NCBI GenBank assembly: GCA_026874595.1 | Contig: CM049306.1 | Coordinates: 11,867,019 to 11,931,018 of the forward strand | Length of the DNA: 64,000 nt | Direction: 5' to 3' | From: Sipunculus nudus | Taxonomy: Eukaryota > Annelida > Sipuncula > Golfingiida > Sipunculidae | Shown: positions 54,009 to 63,420 of the stretch, one piece after another | Layout of the letters: every line of letters begins with the position of its first letter | Numbering within the stretch: position 1 is the first letter of the stretch | Position numbers and translations under genes: made by a program | Notes under the pieces: model-generated | The model's database searches: none | Told to the model about the DNA's origin: nothing | The model's input: only the letters and a program-made list of their open reading frames with translations

Positions 54009-54900
54009 TCACTTGTCAAGGAGCGAGGTACGAATATACTTTAAGAAAGCCCGGGACTTCCAGCGGCCCATGCGCATTATCATGTCGTTTGAGACACCCT
54101 GGGAAGCAGCATGTGAGGCTGCACCTATCCTGAAACTATGACTTGTGAACCGAGCGTTGACGAAGCCGGCCTTTAATAGACAATCTTGAAGTATTTTATT
54201 GAAAAAATTGCTGGAAACTGGGACTCTGTCGTTAAAAATAAAAAGAGGACCTGGCACCTTGGGACGAACTGCGAGAAATCTCAAAAGGGCGGAAACAGGG
54301 CAAGCAGAATCGTTTGATCGTTTCAAAAGGAGAGAGACGTGATGATTAGCCGGGGCATGTTTGTACTTCTTTAGGACCAATGTAATAGAATCTTTGAATG
54401 TGTGAACATCAGAAAATTGAATAGCATTGTTTGTAGGATTACCAGAAGATGTAGTCATTTCCCCTATTCGAAGAAAAGCATGGAAGGCTGTAGTGAACAT
54501 GGCGGTGAAGAGAATTTGTTTGTAGGAGTCATGAGTGACTGCGGGAATAGCAATTAAGAGCTTCACTAGCATGTCTCTGGAGATAGGCTTTCTTGGCCAA
54601 TCCTGAAAGTAATTTGTTGATAAAAAAGGAAACACTGGGAGGTGGAAGGCCAAATAGTTTATGGGCAAAGTTTATGGCTGACAGGTGGGACACTATAGTA
54701 GAGTGTTTATATCCTAGATTTGACATCCAAATAATATAGCATACTAGTGTGTCCTGAATGCAAGGGAAGGCATATTGAGTGCCCTGGTCCCTATTAAATT
54801 GAATAAACTGATGCAGAGCATGGGCGTATAACCTTCTGGAGCTTGGGGCTAGACTGGCGATAACTAGGTTGGCGGCTTGATGAATGATTCCTGCGGGAGC
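54009..54900 (-). pseudogene. Tyrosine recombinase of the Ngaro-like element, frameshifted
   Basis: The N-terminal part is open from about 54900 in one frame (SSRRLYAHALHQFIQF, then STIVSHLSAINFAHKLF), a SAM-like core-binding domain. Near 54590-54605 the homology moves to another frame, which runs to the stop at 54009. That catalytic part has the full tyrosine-recombinase set: Arg in AFLRIGE (residue 67 of the 219-residue frame), His and Arg in HSFRIG (177, 180), Trp in GRW (203) and Tyr in KYIR (211). The family inserts the circular cDNA into the genome. The frameshift sits in an AAGAAAG run, so it could be a mutation, a sequencing error or recoding. The start overlaps the end of the RT frame. 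Confidence 0.82.
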
Positions 54901-56495
54901 AATTCTGGTGGGATGGCGGTTGGCTGTCCGTCCAGGTATGGTGCTAACTTCCGTGCTTTCGAGACCTGCAGACGAGATAACGCATCAGCGATACCATTGT
55001 CGAGACCGGGAACATGATATGCTTTGAACAATATGTTAAATTTTAGGGAAGCTAAGACCATACGTCTGACTAAACACATTAATGAGGTACATTTTGAAGA
55101 TTGTTTGTTAATGACGTCCACAACAGCCAGGTTATCACAATGAAATATAATCTTATGGTTCTGCCATATGTTGCCCCACATCTCAAGGGATATGACAATA
55201 GGGAATAATTCCAGGTTAGCTATATTGAGACTTTTCCAGCTGTGAGGCCAGGTGCCTTGAAACCAATGAGACCTGAACACACCCGCAAAACCTATAGAGC
55301 CGGCAGCATCTGTGAAAAGTTGAAGAGCATCAGATGCAGTCCATTCTTTGAAAAGAATCAGAGATTTTCCAGAGTAGGAGCTCAACAAGGTTAGCCAGGC
55401 CTTAAGATCCCCTCGGGATTCTTTATTAAAGCGCACATGGAAGTGCGGTTTGGGGTCCCCCAGAGAATATAATGTAGCGTAAAGGCGACGCATGAGAGCT
55501 CGACCCAGGTGTATAGCAAGACATGCAAAATTAAGTAAGCCCAGCAGCGACTGAAGTTCTTTCACTGTTATGCGTTTCTTAGATGAAGCAGAATCAAGAT
55601 CCCCTTGTAGCTTAAGGAGTTTATCATGGGGGAGACGGAGCTCCCACGCCACAGAATCTACGTCTATCCCAAAAAGAGGAACACAAGTATTGGGTAGGAC
55701 TTTTTTGGAATTCTTGACTGGTAAATTGATATGACTGGCTAAATGCAAGAAGGATTTAAGAGCTTCGTGACATTCTGGAGAGTCAGGGGGGCCAAAAAAC
55801 ATAAAATCATCAAGAATGTGTGAAATGAATCTGACTTTGTATTTGTATTTGAGAATCCATTCGATTGCTGAACTAAATCTTTCAAAGATTTGGCAAGATG
55901 AGGCACATCCCATGGGCAAACATTTATCATAGAAAAACATTCCATTATATTTGAAGCCTAACATGTGATGGCAATCAGGGTGAAAAGGTATTAACCTAAA
56001 AGCTTCGGCTATATCGGCCTTAGCAATGAGTGCACCCCGTCCGAGTTGATGTAATATAGAAATGGCATCGTCTAAAGATTGATATTGCACCGTGGCATCG
56101 TGTTTGGCAATACCATCATTGAGGGAGGCCCCCTTAGGGTAAGACAGATTATGGATTAATCTGAAACCCCCGGTCTTTTTTGGTATTAACCCAAAAGGAG
56201 AAATTTTGAAATTTTGGAAAGGGGGAGAAGTAAAGGGACCAGCAATTCGATCAGCTTTTAACTCTGAGGAAATCATTTGTGAAGCAACCTCTACGTTGAG
56301 TAGCAAGGAGGCATGGTTGTTAATTTCGACAGCAGAATTTATCATGTCAGAATAAATTTTAAAACCATCTCTGAAGCCAGATAATAAGTAATCAGTCTCA
56401 ATTTTATCGTACCCTTGCAATAGGAAAGCCAGGGGTTTATCTAGGATTGGTGTTTGCAGATCTGTTTGTGTTAGATCTGGCCGGGGGAGGGGCAT
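54864..56495 (-). CDS. Reverse transcriptase/RNase H of the Ngaro-like element
   Basis: This is a 543-residue intact frame. Reverse transcriptase blocks are visible: PFGLIPKK (about 100-107), FRLIHNLSYPKG (111-122), AKADIAEAFRLIP with Asp161, CLPMGCASSCQIFERF (192-207) and HILDDFMFF with the catalytic pair Asp229-Asp230. RNase H follows with LFTDAAGS (Asp396), LELFP (Glu429), FHCDN (Asp454) and IADALS (Asp504). The domain order and the LDD signature are those of DIRS/Ngaro elements. It would copy element RNA into DNA. It overlaps the gag-like frame by 59 bases in a different frame and also overlaps the recombinase start, so expression probably relies on recoding or re-initiation. No lesion was seen. 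Confidence 0.93.
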   Translation of the reverse strand: MPLPRPDLTQTDLQTPILDKPLAFLLQGYDKIETDYLLSGFRDGFKIYSDMINSAVEINNHASLLLNVEVASQMISSELKADRIAGPFTSPPFQNFKISPFGLIPKKTGGFRLIHNLSYPKGASLNDGIAKHDATVQYQSLDDAISILHQLGRGALIAKADIAEAFRLIPFHPDCHHMLGFKYNGMFFYDKCLPMGCASSCQIFERFSSAIEWILKYKYKVRFISHILDDFMFFGPPDSPECHEALKSFLHLASHINLPVKNSKKVLPNTCVPLFGIDVDSVAWELRLPHDKLLKLQGDLDSASSKKRITVKELQSLLGLLNFACLAIHLGRALMRRLYATLYSLGDPKPHFHVRFNKESRGDLKAWLTLLSSYSGKSLILFKEWTASDALQLFTDAAGSIGFAGVFRSHWFQGTWPHSWKSLNIANLELFPIVISLEMWGNIWQNHKIIFHCDNLAVVDVINKQSSKCTSLMCLVRRMVLASLKFNILFKAYHVPGLDNGIADALSRLQVSKARKLAPYLDGQPTAIPPELLPQESFIKPPT

Positions 56496-57765
56496 TCTGC
56501 TGTCTCCTGGAGGTAGGTCTGGAGGCAGGAGCGGCGGGGGAGCAAGAGGAGAGGGAGTGACGCTCCTCCAGCCCTCGGTTCTTCCAACAAGCGGGGAATG
56601 CGTGGGAGAACTTGCAGGGGGGGGGGGGCCTTGTGCATGATCCCTGTCTATGGTAGGTGTAGCAATATCCAGAAGGGATGTGTTTCTGGGTTGCCTGGGA
56701 ACTACTGCTGAGAAAGGGCTGGTTCCTTCTTGACCTTCTAGGAGTAAGCGCTATTTCCCGAGCTTCATACAGGAGGTGGGGCAAAGGGTCCCCCCAGGAA
56801 AACTCGTCATGATTAGCAATATGGTCCCTATAGCTGATATCATAGTGAAGCCATGCATCAGAGCTTGGGTAGTCCAATTTCAATTTCAACACCTGATATT
56901 GATGTTTAAAGTAGGCATGGCTTTCAGAGGGGTAGGCCAGACACCTTAAGTAGGCGTATCTAGACAAGCATCTAGACCATTGATCAATGTTGGTAATCTT
57001 AGATGGGGGCCTGCGCTTGTCATTGGACTGGATAATGGTGTCGGTAGTATCCAACAGTGCTAAATTTAAGTAATCACTGGAGAGAGACTTTTCTTTAAGT
57101 TCAGGTGAAATACCCTTAGTGATAGGCTGATATGTACTGTTGTGTGGAGGATTTTATTTTCTGCCTACAACGTTGTTGTTATTGATTGCCCCTGAGGACC
57201 TACCTAGCAGTGCGTTGACAGCACTGGAAGCAGCCGCAGTGGACACGGACGGCGAGGCTTGACTGGTTGAGGCCACAGGTAAAGTAGCTGCATTCACGAT
57301 GTGCTGCGAAATGGCAGGAGAGGAGGCGCAAGAGACAGTAGCCGATGTTGACAGGTCTAAGGCTTGGTCATGATGCTGGTCCATACTGCGTGCATGATGA
57401 ATGGTTGTAGAGTGAGGCTGAGGACAAGAAGCATTTGATGAGGATGGAGCTGGTGTCTGTGGACCGAAGCGTTTGTCCAGCTCGTCGTTGAAAACGCTGC
57501 GCATCATGGCCCGAAGATCCTGCGAGGAAGTAGGTGCTACAGACTCTGCAGATGTACTTGTATTGGGAGGTACTTGACTGGTACATATAGGCTCAGAGGT
57601 ATTGGTGCCAGGCGCCGTTGTAGTAGTTGGTGGTCCATCAGTAACGTCGGCTAAGACATAGTCGTGCAAGGCTGCTGGAGATTTGCGCTTTCTAGTGGCC
57701 CTGGATTTTAATCCAGAAGGCAACTTATCAGGCACTGCAGGCTTGGAGCGTTTGGGCATCTGCAA
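56437..57765 (-). pseudogene. Gag-like protein of the Ngaro-like element, one in-frame stop
   Basis: One reading frame spans the whole interval and is interrupted only by TAA at 57156-57154. The upstream 203 residues are rich in Ser, Thr, Pro and Ala, with a basic cluster (KSRATRKRKS) that could act as a nuclear signal. The downstream part has YLRCLAYPSE, a region rich in aromatic and basic residues, and a CX8CX6CX3H zinc-finger-like motif (YCYTYHRQGSC, PPCKFSH), then an Arg/Pro-rich tail. DIRS/Ngaro gag proteins carry a comparable C-C-C-H finger. The role would be RNA binding and particle formation. The stop is either a nonsense mutation or a readthrough point. Confidence 0.75.
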
Positions 57766-58597
57766 TGAAATAAATAAGTACGCGCAGTTTGCAAATTTCT
57801 ATAAGGTACATTTAACTGTAGTTCCAATTCAAAAGATATAATTCCAATAGAGAAATAGTTCCATGTAGAAAAACATAGCTGAGGAACAAATCCAAATCAC
57901 AAAGTTATTTACAAGTGTACTTACAGCAATACTGCATGAATGTGATCCCAAATCACGATGTTAAAATACTTACAAGTGGTAATAATAGAGGCAAGTCGTA
58001 CATGTAACTTGCACGCCCAGCTCCCAACAAACAAATAAAAGAAAGTGAAATAATACACTTATACAATATGTAGATACTAAGATAGTACACGCAGTGAGAA
58101 CGGCTCTAGCCGAGATCACAAATATAATAAAAATACGAAATCGCGCGAACAACAAAAGGGCAGACAGCGGGCTACCGCCCTCGCCCTGAAACAGTCCTGT
58201 AACCCACAGGCAGACAACGGGCTACAGCCCTCGCCCGGTAACAGTCCAGATACACACTAATGGGAGTTAGGGCAATAATAAAATAAATCAAATAGAAAAT
58301 ACAAACCACATTAAAATAGCACGTGGAAAAACACGGGAAAAACCCATGACATCACAACGCAAGCGGCAAATGAACACAAATTAATTCGGCGATGGGCGCA
58401 CGACGGATCGAGAGGGAGAATTATGCCATCAATAACCATTTAAATTATATGTTGGGAAAAAGCATAAGGCCGAAACGGCGGGGTAAAGTTGAAAAAAAAA
58501 AAAAAAAAAATATTAAATAATCAGGGCTAGAGCGGTAATAGAGGAATTATACGGTGATCTTGCCTGTCAAAAGTACCTCGTGCAAAGTGTAAACACT
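57766..58597 (-). other. Ngaro-like element, spacer between gag and hydrolase
   Basis: About 830 bases without a recognised frame. It contains two copies of a GC-rich unit, GGCAGACAGCGGGCTACCGC at 58159 and GGCAGACAACGGGCTACAGC at 58209, each followed by CCTCGCCC and AACAGTCC. It also has an A18-19 run on the + strand at 58492-58510. Confidence 0.55.
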
Positions 58598-59371
58598 TCA
58601 CTGGCTGCAAGTAGTTCCCTTATGCCCGTTCAAGCCGCTACGCGTAGACCATAGCACGATGGCCCTCTTGATGCTGCATGCGTATATGCCGGAACCTTGA
58701 AAGTTGAGGTGAACGCCATCGGGACGGTAAATATTTTTAGAGCCGAAGCCCCTATGCTTCCAAACAGCTATGCGAGAGTGACCGGTTGTCATTTTAGATA
58801 GCGTAATGTTACACAAAGCAACCTTCTTGTTATACTCCGGGTACGGGCAAGCTGTATCCTTGCGCGGGAAAATAGATCCAATAATGACCCTGTCTAGACT
58901 GTATGCCATTACAATCATCTCGGCAAAAGAGAAGATATGTTGGGAAAGTCGCTCAGGCGAGACGGATGGGCAACAAAGATCGTTAGAGCCTATATCAACA
59001 AAGACAACATTAGGCTGACAAAGCTCAATTACGCGGGTGGATGCCGCACTAGTAAGCGATTTGACCGCTAGGGGCGCTAGTACTTTCATGCCGCCGTGGA
59101 ACGAAACGTGATACCTGTCTTTGTTTAAACCTAAGTTAGCATCAAGATTCCAGTTGCGGATCACCGATCTCGGCACGGAGCTAACAGATTGGGAATTCAG
59201 CTCGACAGAGTTCTCGACCGACACAAGAAAGCTTTCGAGTCTATGCACAAACGAATGTCCGATAACAAGGACTTTTACTTTAGCCTTAGCCCTATCCACG
59301 CGAGCTGGGTCCGAGCTGTGCACGGCAGTAGGCCTACCGGTCCTACTTGAAGAACTGCAAGAGGCTGCCAT
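58598..59371 (-). CDS. SGNH (GDSL-type) hydrolase of the Ngaro-like element
   Basis: This is a 257-residue frame. Block I reads VLVIGHSFVHRL (Ser40 in GHS, the variant of GDS). A Gly in FHGG near residue 94 may be block II. Block III reads VVFVDIGSNDL (Asn130). Block V reads RPDGVHLNFQGSG with Asp218 and His221, completing a Ser-Asp-His triad. Such proteins hydrolyse esters of lipids or sugars. To my knowledge hydrolase frames of this kind occur in some Ngaro elements and in some LINE ORF1s. It lies nearest the 5' repeat, upstream of gag. Its substrate and its need for transposition are unknown. It is open throughout. Confidence 0.85.
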   Translation of the reverse strand: MAASCSSSSRTGRPTAVHSSDPARVDRAKAKVKVLVIGHSFVHRLESFLVSVENSVELNSQSVSSVPRSVIRNWNLDANLGLNKDRYHVSFHGGMKVLAPLAVKSLTSAASTRVIELCQPNVVFVDIGSNDLCCPSVSPERLSQHIFSFAEMIVMAYSLDRVIIGSIFPRKDTACPYPEYNKKVALCNITLSKMTTGHSRIAVWKHRGFGSKNIYRPDGVHLNFQGSGIYACSIKRAIVLWSTRSGLNGHKGTTCSQ

Positions 59372-59514
59372 TACTTAAGTTAAAGTTGAATGAACCGACC
59401 AAAGAAGCGCAAGAGATATCTTACCTTTACCAGCTATATTCTGTTGCAGTATGTTCAACTGTGGTACAAAACCTGGAAGTTCAGCAGCAGCGGCGGTAGC
59501 GTCGGTCCAAAATA

Positions 59515-59822
59515 AAAATATAAAAATCTAGCGACTGGTTCTGCACGAAGCCAGGAGCTGAGTGACCAGTGACTCAGCACTGGGGTAAAGATTAGGGCTT
59601 TGTACATGCGCAGTAAAGCACTAGCAGATAGAGGGGGTGAATAACGACCAATCAGCAATAAAATAGAATGACCAGTCAGAACCAGATACTGTTGACCTTT
59701 TAACCTAAAGAGCGTCCATCCAGGCTGTACCAGGATCCTATCTACGTGACCTAAAAACCAACAGTGCGTGATGTGGTACTGAATAAATACTTCAATGGTC
59801 CTCCGACCTTTAAAGGTTATTT
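59515..59822 (-). repeat. Split direct repeat A1 (5' end of the element)
   Basis: Matches 52776-53083 over about 308 bases. Differences include CTGCACGAAG/CTGCTTGAAG, GCAGATAGA/GCAGAGAGA and TCTACGTG/TCTATGTG. It marks the right boundary of the insertion. Confidence 0.92.
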
Positions 59823-60148
59823 TTCATGATTTTATTTTTGAGACCTTAAAAGATGCGGGTATTTGTTAACAGTGGACGAATCTTAATGACAGGAGCTAGA
59901 ATGTTCTTTCTTGACATGCAGGGAGGTCCATAAAAATATCCTTGGAAACCGAAAACTAGGTCTCTGTTACCCAAAAGTGTGAGCTATGGGGATTTGAAGT
60001 ACCCCCCCCCCCCCCCAGAATAATGGAAAATTTGATACAAAAGCTCAAGTATCTGAACAGCTAATGCATTGATCACCATGATATTTTGCATGGATATTGG
60101 TCATGGAATGTTTCATCAGTTTTTGCAGACTGGTGGCGCCACTTGTAT

Positions 60149-61190
60149 TTTTAGCGAACCTGTGAGCTTAAGTGATGGTGCGGCATTGGTGTCAGTGCGT
60201 CATGCGTCATCTGTACTTTAACCATAGCTATCTCAAAAATGGCAGGAGCTAGCATCACCAAATTTTTTGCAAATAATCAGTCATCCAAAAAACTATATTG
60301 GATTTTGTTTATTTTTTTTCTAACTGCATTTTCTTAGATTTTATAGGAAAAAGCTAAAAAAGCTTTAAAAATCTTCTCCGAAACTGTCCAGCAAATTTGT
60401 CCAATATTTCACAGAAAAATCCCTGGAACAATCTCTCTCAAATTTGTTCGAATGGTTCCAGTTTGGAGATTTTTTGCCGAGTTACAGGAGCTTGAATTTA
60501 GTCATCTGTCCAAACAAGCATATTAAAATTTCTCACAATCTCAGAAACGGCTGGAGCTATCATCACCAAATTTTATGCCAATGTTGGTCACATGAGTCAT
60601 ATCTGAAATTGAGGTATTGGTGGCACCACCTGCATTGGCCTTTTTTGTACGGAGTCATCAGTGCCTGTATCACACTTAGGGCTACAAAAAAATTGAATAA
60701 TTTTGCACAGAAATGATCCTAGGGTAGTGCTTTCTAAATGTTTTTTTCAATTGGTCTCTGTTCAATGACTTTTGGCTAAGTTATGGGAAGCTGAATTTAG
60801 TCATATGCCATAACAGCCCATTGTAACACAGTGGCTACAAAGATCTTCTTCTCAAAAACTGGGCCAATTTCTTAAATTTCACACATTAATTATCCTCAGA
60901 TGTTGATAATTCAAGTTTGTTCAAATAGTTTTGGTTCAGTGCTTTTTGGTTGAGTTTACGGGAAGCTGAACTTAGCCAGTTTGCTGCATCTTCCTATATG
61001 AGTTATAAACTTGCAAAACTTCTGACTGATGCCACTTAAGCCAGTTTGTTTAATATTGTACAAGAATAATCCCCACAATAATTCTTATAATAATTGTCAT
61101 TAATGGTTCCACACGAATATTTTTTGGCTGAATTATAAAGATTGAATTGAGTCATTTTACCATATATGTTAGCTGTGAGGTGCTGTTACA
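60149..61190 (+). mobile_element. GTGAACCTGTGAGCTTA-family element, longer copy
   Basis: The first 400 bases match the copy at 38595. It then holds three or four diverged monomers of about 155-190 bases. These share phrases such as CAGAAA(T)GATCC, TTGTTCxAATxGTTxxxGTT and GAGTTxxxGGAxGCTGAA(C/T)TTAG. A GGTGGCACCACC variant lies near 60619. The end is approximate. Confidence 0.55.
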
Positions 61191-61737
61191 TCTAGCCTGG
61201 CACCAGTTTATTAGCATCTATCACATCTTGCCACTGGACATATAGATTTCAGGTTATCTTTGGTTAATATTGACAAGAAAGTTTTTTTTAAAGCTTTTAA
61301 ACAAATAGATTTATGATTTAAATTATTCATCATACCAGGCAATGTTACAATCATGAATATTCAGCTCTCTGTGGCTATATAAAAACAACTGTACATGGAT
61401 TATAAATTATTGGTATCCCTAATCAACTTAATTCAAGAATTTAAAATCAATGAGATATACCTGTATTTTAATTTTGCATTCAGTATGCATCTGTAATAAT
61501 TTTACATATATTCCTGATTTCTTTTTATTTTTATAAAAAGTCAGCTGAAAAGCATTTTGTATTGGGAAAATTAATTTCAAAGTTGTTCACGTAGGGACCA
61601 CTATTGTGTACAGATGGCAGCACTTGGTTTACCATTGGCAGATTGCCAGTGCCTTGATGTTGGCCATTAGCCAAGATGATGTCAGCTCTATAAATAGTTT
61701 TGGGACAGTGCCAGGATAGGAAGAAGTGCAGCAAGGT
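61191..61737 (+). other. No recognised feature
   Basis: AT-rich sequence without a supported gene. Confidence 0.5.
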
Positions 61738-61930
61738 ATAGGTCAAGAGTTCACTCAGTGCAGTAGCTGCATTCTATTTATAGCTTTGGCAGACTGCCAA
61801 CTGTGTCAAATTATGCAACAAGTCAAGAGTTCTCTCAGTGCAGCCAAGTACAGGTCAAAAGTTCACTCAGGCTAGCCAGATGCAGGTCAAGAGTATACTC
61901 AGTGCAGTAGCTTGAGGCAGCAATTTGTCA
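61738..61930. repeat. Degenerate short tandem repeat
   Basis: The phrase GGTCAAGAGTTCACTCAGTG and variants recur at about 61740, 61820, 61855 and 61885. Some are followed by CAGTAGCT or CAGCCA. Confidence 0.6.
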
Positions 61931-62057
61931 CAGTTCACTCGTGGGCAACTGCCTTACTCACCTAAGTCTCGTCAGCCCAGTGCATCAAACTCTGGGGAAG
62001 TTTGATGTATTGGACTGATATTTTGACCTGTCTATGCATCTTTGATGGTATTCTCAT

Positions 62058-62339
62058 TTACAAGACAGTTGGTGCCACCTATATTGACTTTTGCAGTGTA
62101 TTTCTGCTTATTTCCTGCTTATTTCTACAGAGGAATTTGATACATCAGTCTAAAATTGGGCATGTTCATACAAATCGGGTAGCTTTATAGTGTACAAGAC
62201 TGGTGGTGCCACCTACAATAATTTTTGCAGTGTATGTCCCTGCTTATTTTACAGGAGGGTTTTGACATATCAGTCTGACATTGGGCATATGTATATATCT
62301 CTTCGTTGTATACAAGACTGGTGGTGCCAGCTACAATCA
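62058..62339 (+). repeat. Monomer repeats with GGTGCCACC core
   Basis: ACAAGACxGTTGGTGCCACC or ACAAGACTGGTGGTGCCAxC recurs at 62060, 62194 and 62312. Each is followed by TATTGACTTTTGCAGTG or AATAATTTTTGCAGTG. Helitron-like copy 5 is inserted directly after the last unit. Confidence 0.65.
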
Positions 62340-63259
62340 TTGTTTCCGCCAAAACAGAGTTTTGCGGATACTATGTTTTCAGTTGGACGCTGCCGCCACC
62401 ACGGCCACTGCAGCATAGGTTTCTGGAGAACTCCTCCGGTAACCACTGGCGGAATTTTTGCAATTCCTAATTATGATCGGGTGATATATGAACTGCTGAG
62501 CCCTCATTTTTGGTTGACCTCTGACCTTTCCTCTCTGCCCATCGTCCATTTGTGTGTCTGTTTCCACACATAAACCCACAAATCTCAGGAACTGTTTGAC
62601 AGATCAGGCTTAAAATTTTGCACAAATGTACCCCTTGGATAGCTTTATAACATACTCTAAAAATGGTGGCCTAGCGTCCATCTGTTCATCTGACTTGGGA
62701 TAAAATCCTTCATATCTCTGCATTGGTTGGACTTATCCACCTGAAATTGTGTTTGTGTATACATCCTGGACAGCTTTCTTGTTCTAAGACAGGTGGCACC
62801 ACCTACATTCACGTTGAAGCTGCAGACATCCAAACTCATATCTCCGGAACCGTTAGACCAGTTTGGCCAAAATTTTGCATGTGTATAGATCTCCCATAGC
62901 TCTTAATCATACACAAAACTGGTGGCGCCACCTGCAACCATTTTGCACAGAGTCAATTTGTTCATCTGCCTTGGGATAAAATCACTCATATCTAGGCAGT
63001 GGTTTGACTAATCCACCTGAAATTTTGCAGGTTTATACATCCTTGACAGCTTTCTTGATTTTATGACAAGTGGCGCAACCTTCATTCACATTTACGCTGC
63101 AGACAGCTGATAGCTTTCTGGGTTTTGTGGTAGGTAGCACAACCAACATACACATTTCGGCTGCAGACATCCTTGCCACTCAATCCATTCCTCACTTCAC
63201 CCATCCCAATCTGATTTTGGCAGATACACGTAGTCGCTTGTTGACTACCCGTATTCTAG
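62340..63259 (+). mobile_element. Helitron-like non-autonomous element (copy 5)
   Basis: It begins TTGTTTCCGCCAAAAC with the arm GTTTTGCGGATAC, preceded by A. It ends CCCGTATTCTAG, followed by T. An exact GGTGGCGCCACC lies at 62921-62932, with variants at 62790 and 63069. It is shorter than copies 1 and 3 because it has fewer monomers. Confidence 0.7.
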
Positions 63260-63420
63260 TTTTTGTGTTGGGTGCACCCATGCCAGAATTTCAGCAGTGA
63301 TGTTTGTTTAATTGTTTCTTGTTCTAAGTGTTTAGTACTTGCATTGTTCATATACATGTTACACATGTTCTAGAAAAGTAATGGTCCAGCATTGAAGCAT
63401 TATATCTGGTGTAATCTCAT
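63260..63420 (+). repeat. Flank shared with 48387-48547
   Basis: A near-identical 160-base segment follows the CTAG ends of copies 4 and 5. The match stops after GTGTAATCTCAT. Confidence 0.8.

Larger units (their letters stand above)
52373..59822 (-). mobile_element. Ngaro-like tyrosine-recombinase retrotransposon with split direct repeats
   Basis: On the - strand the order is repeat A1 (59822-59515), SGNH hydrolase, gag-like frame, RT/RNase H, tyrosine recombinase, repeat B1 (53400-53082), A2 (53083-52776), an 84-base spacer, then B2 (52691-52373). A1=A2 and B1=B2 in sequence. This A1-ORFs-B1-A2-B2 layout is the split-direct-repeat structure of Ngaro/PAT-type elements, which integrate with a tyrosine recombinase through a circular intermediate and make no target duplication. 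None is seen here. RT overlaps both gag and recombinase frames. The B copies differ at 2 of 319 bases and the A copies at about 5 of 308, so the insertion is recent. Confidence 0.85.
52011..60148 (+). mobile_element. Tandem-repeat element split by the Ngaro-like insertion
   Basis: The 5' end at 52011 (TTAGCTCAGTTGACTGTAAG, TCATCTGAGCTTTAG) belongs to the 988-type family. One monomer lies at 52130-52372 and a second at 59823-60148. Shared phrases are TCCTTGGAAACC, AGGTCTCTGTTACC, GAAGTACCCCCC, GATACAAAAGCT, AGCTAATGCATTGA, TTTGCATGGATATTG and a palindrome-like CTGGTGGCGCCAC or CTGGTGCCACC. The retrotransposon (52373-59822) inserted between the monomers. Confidence 0.65.
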
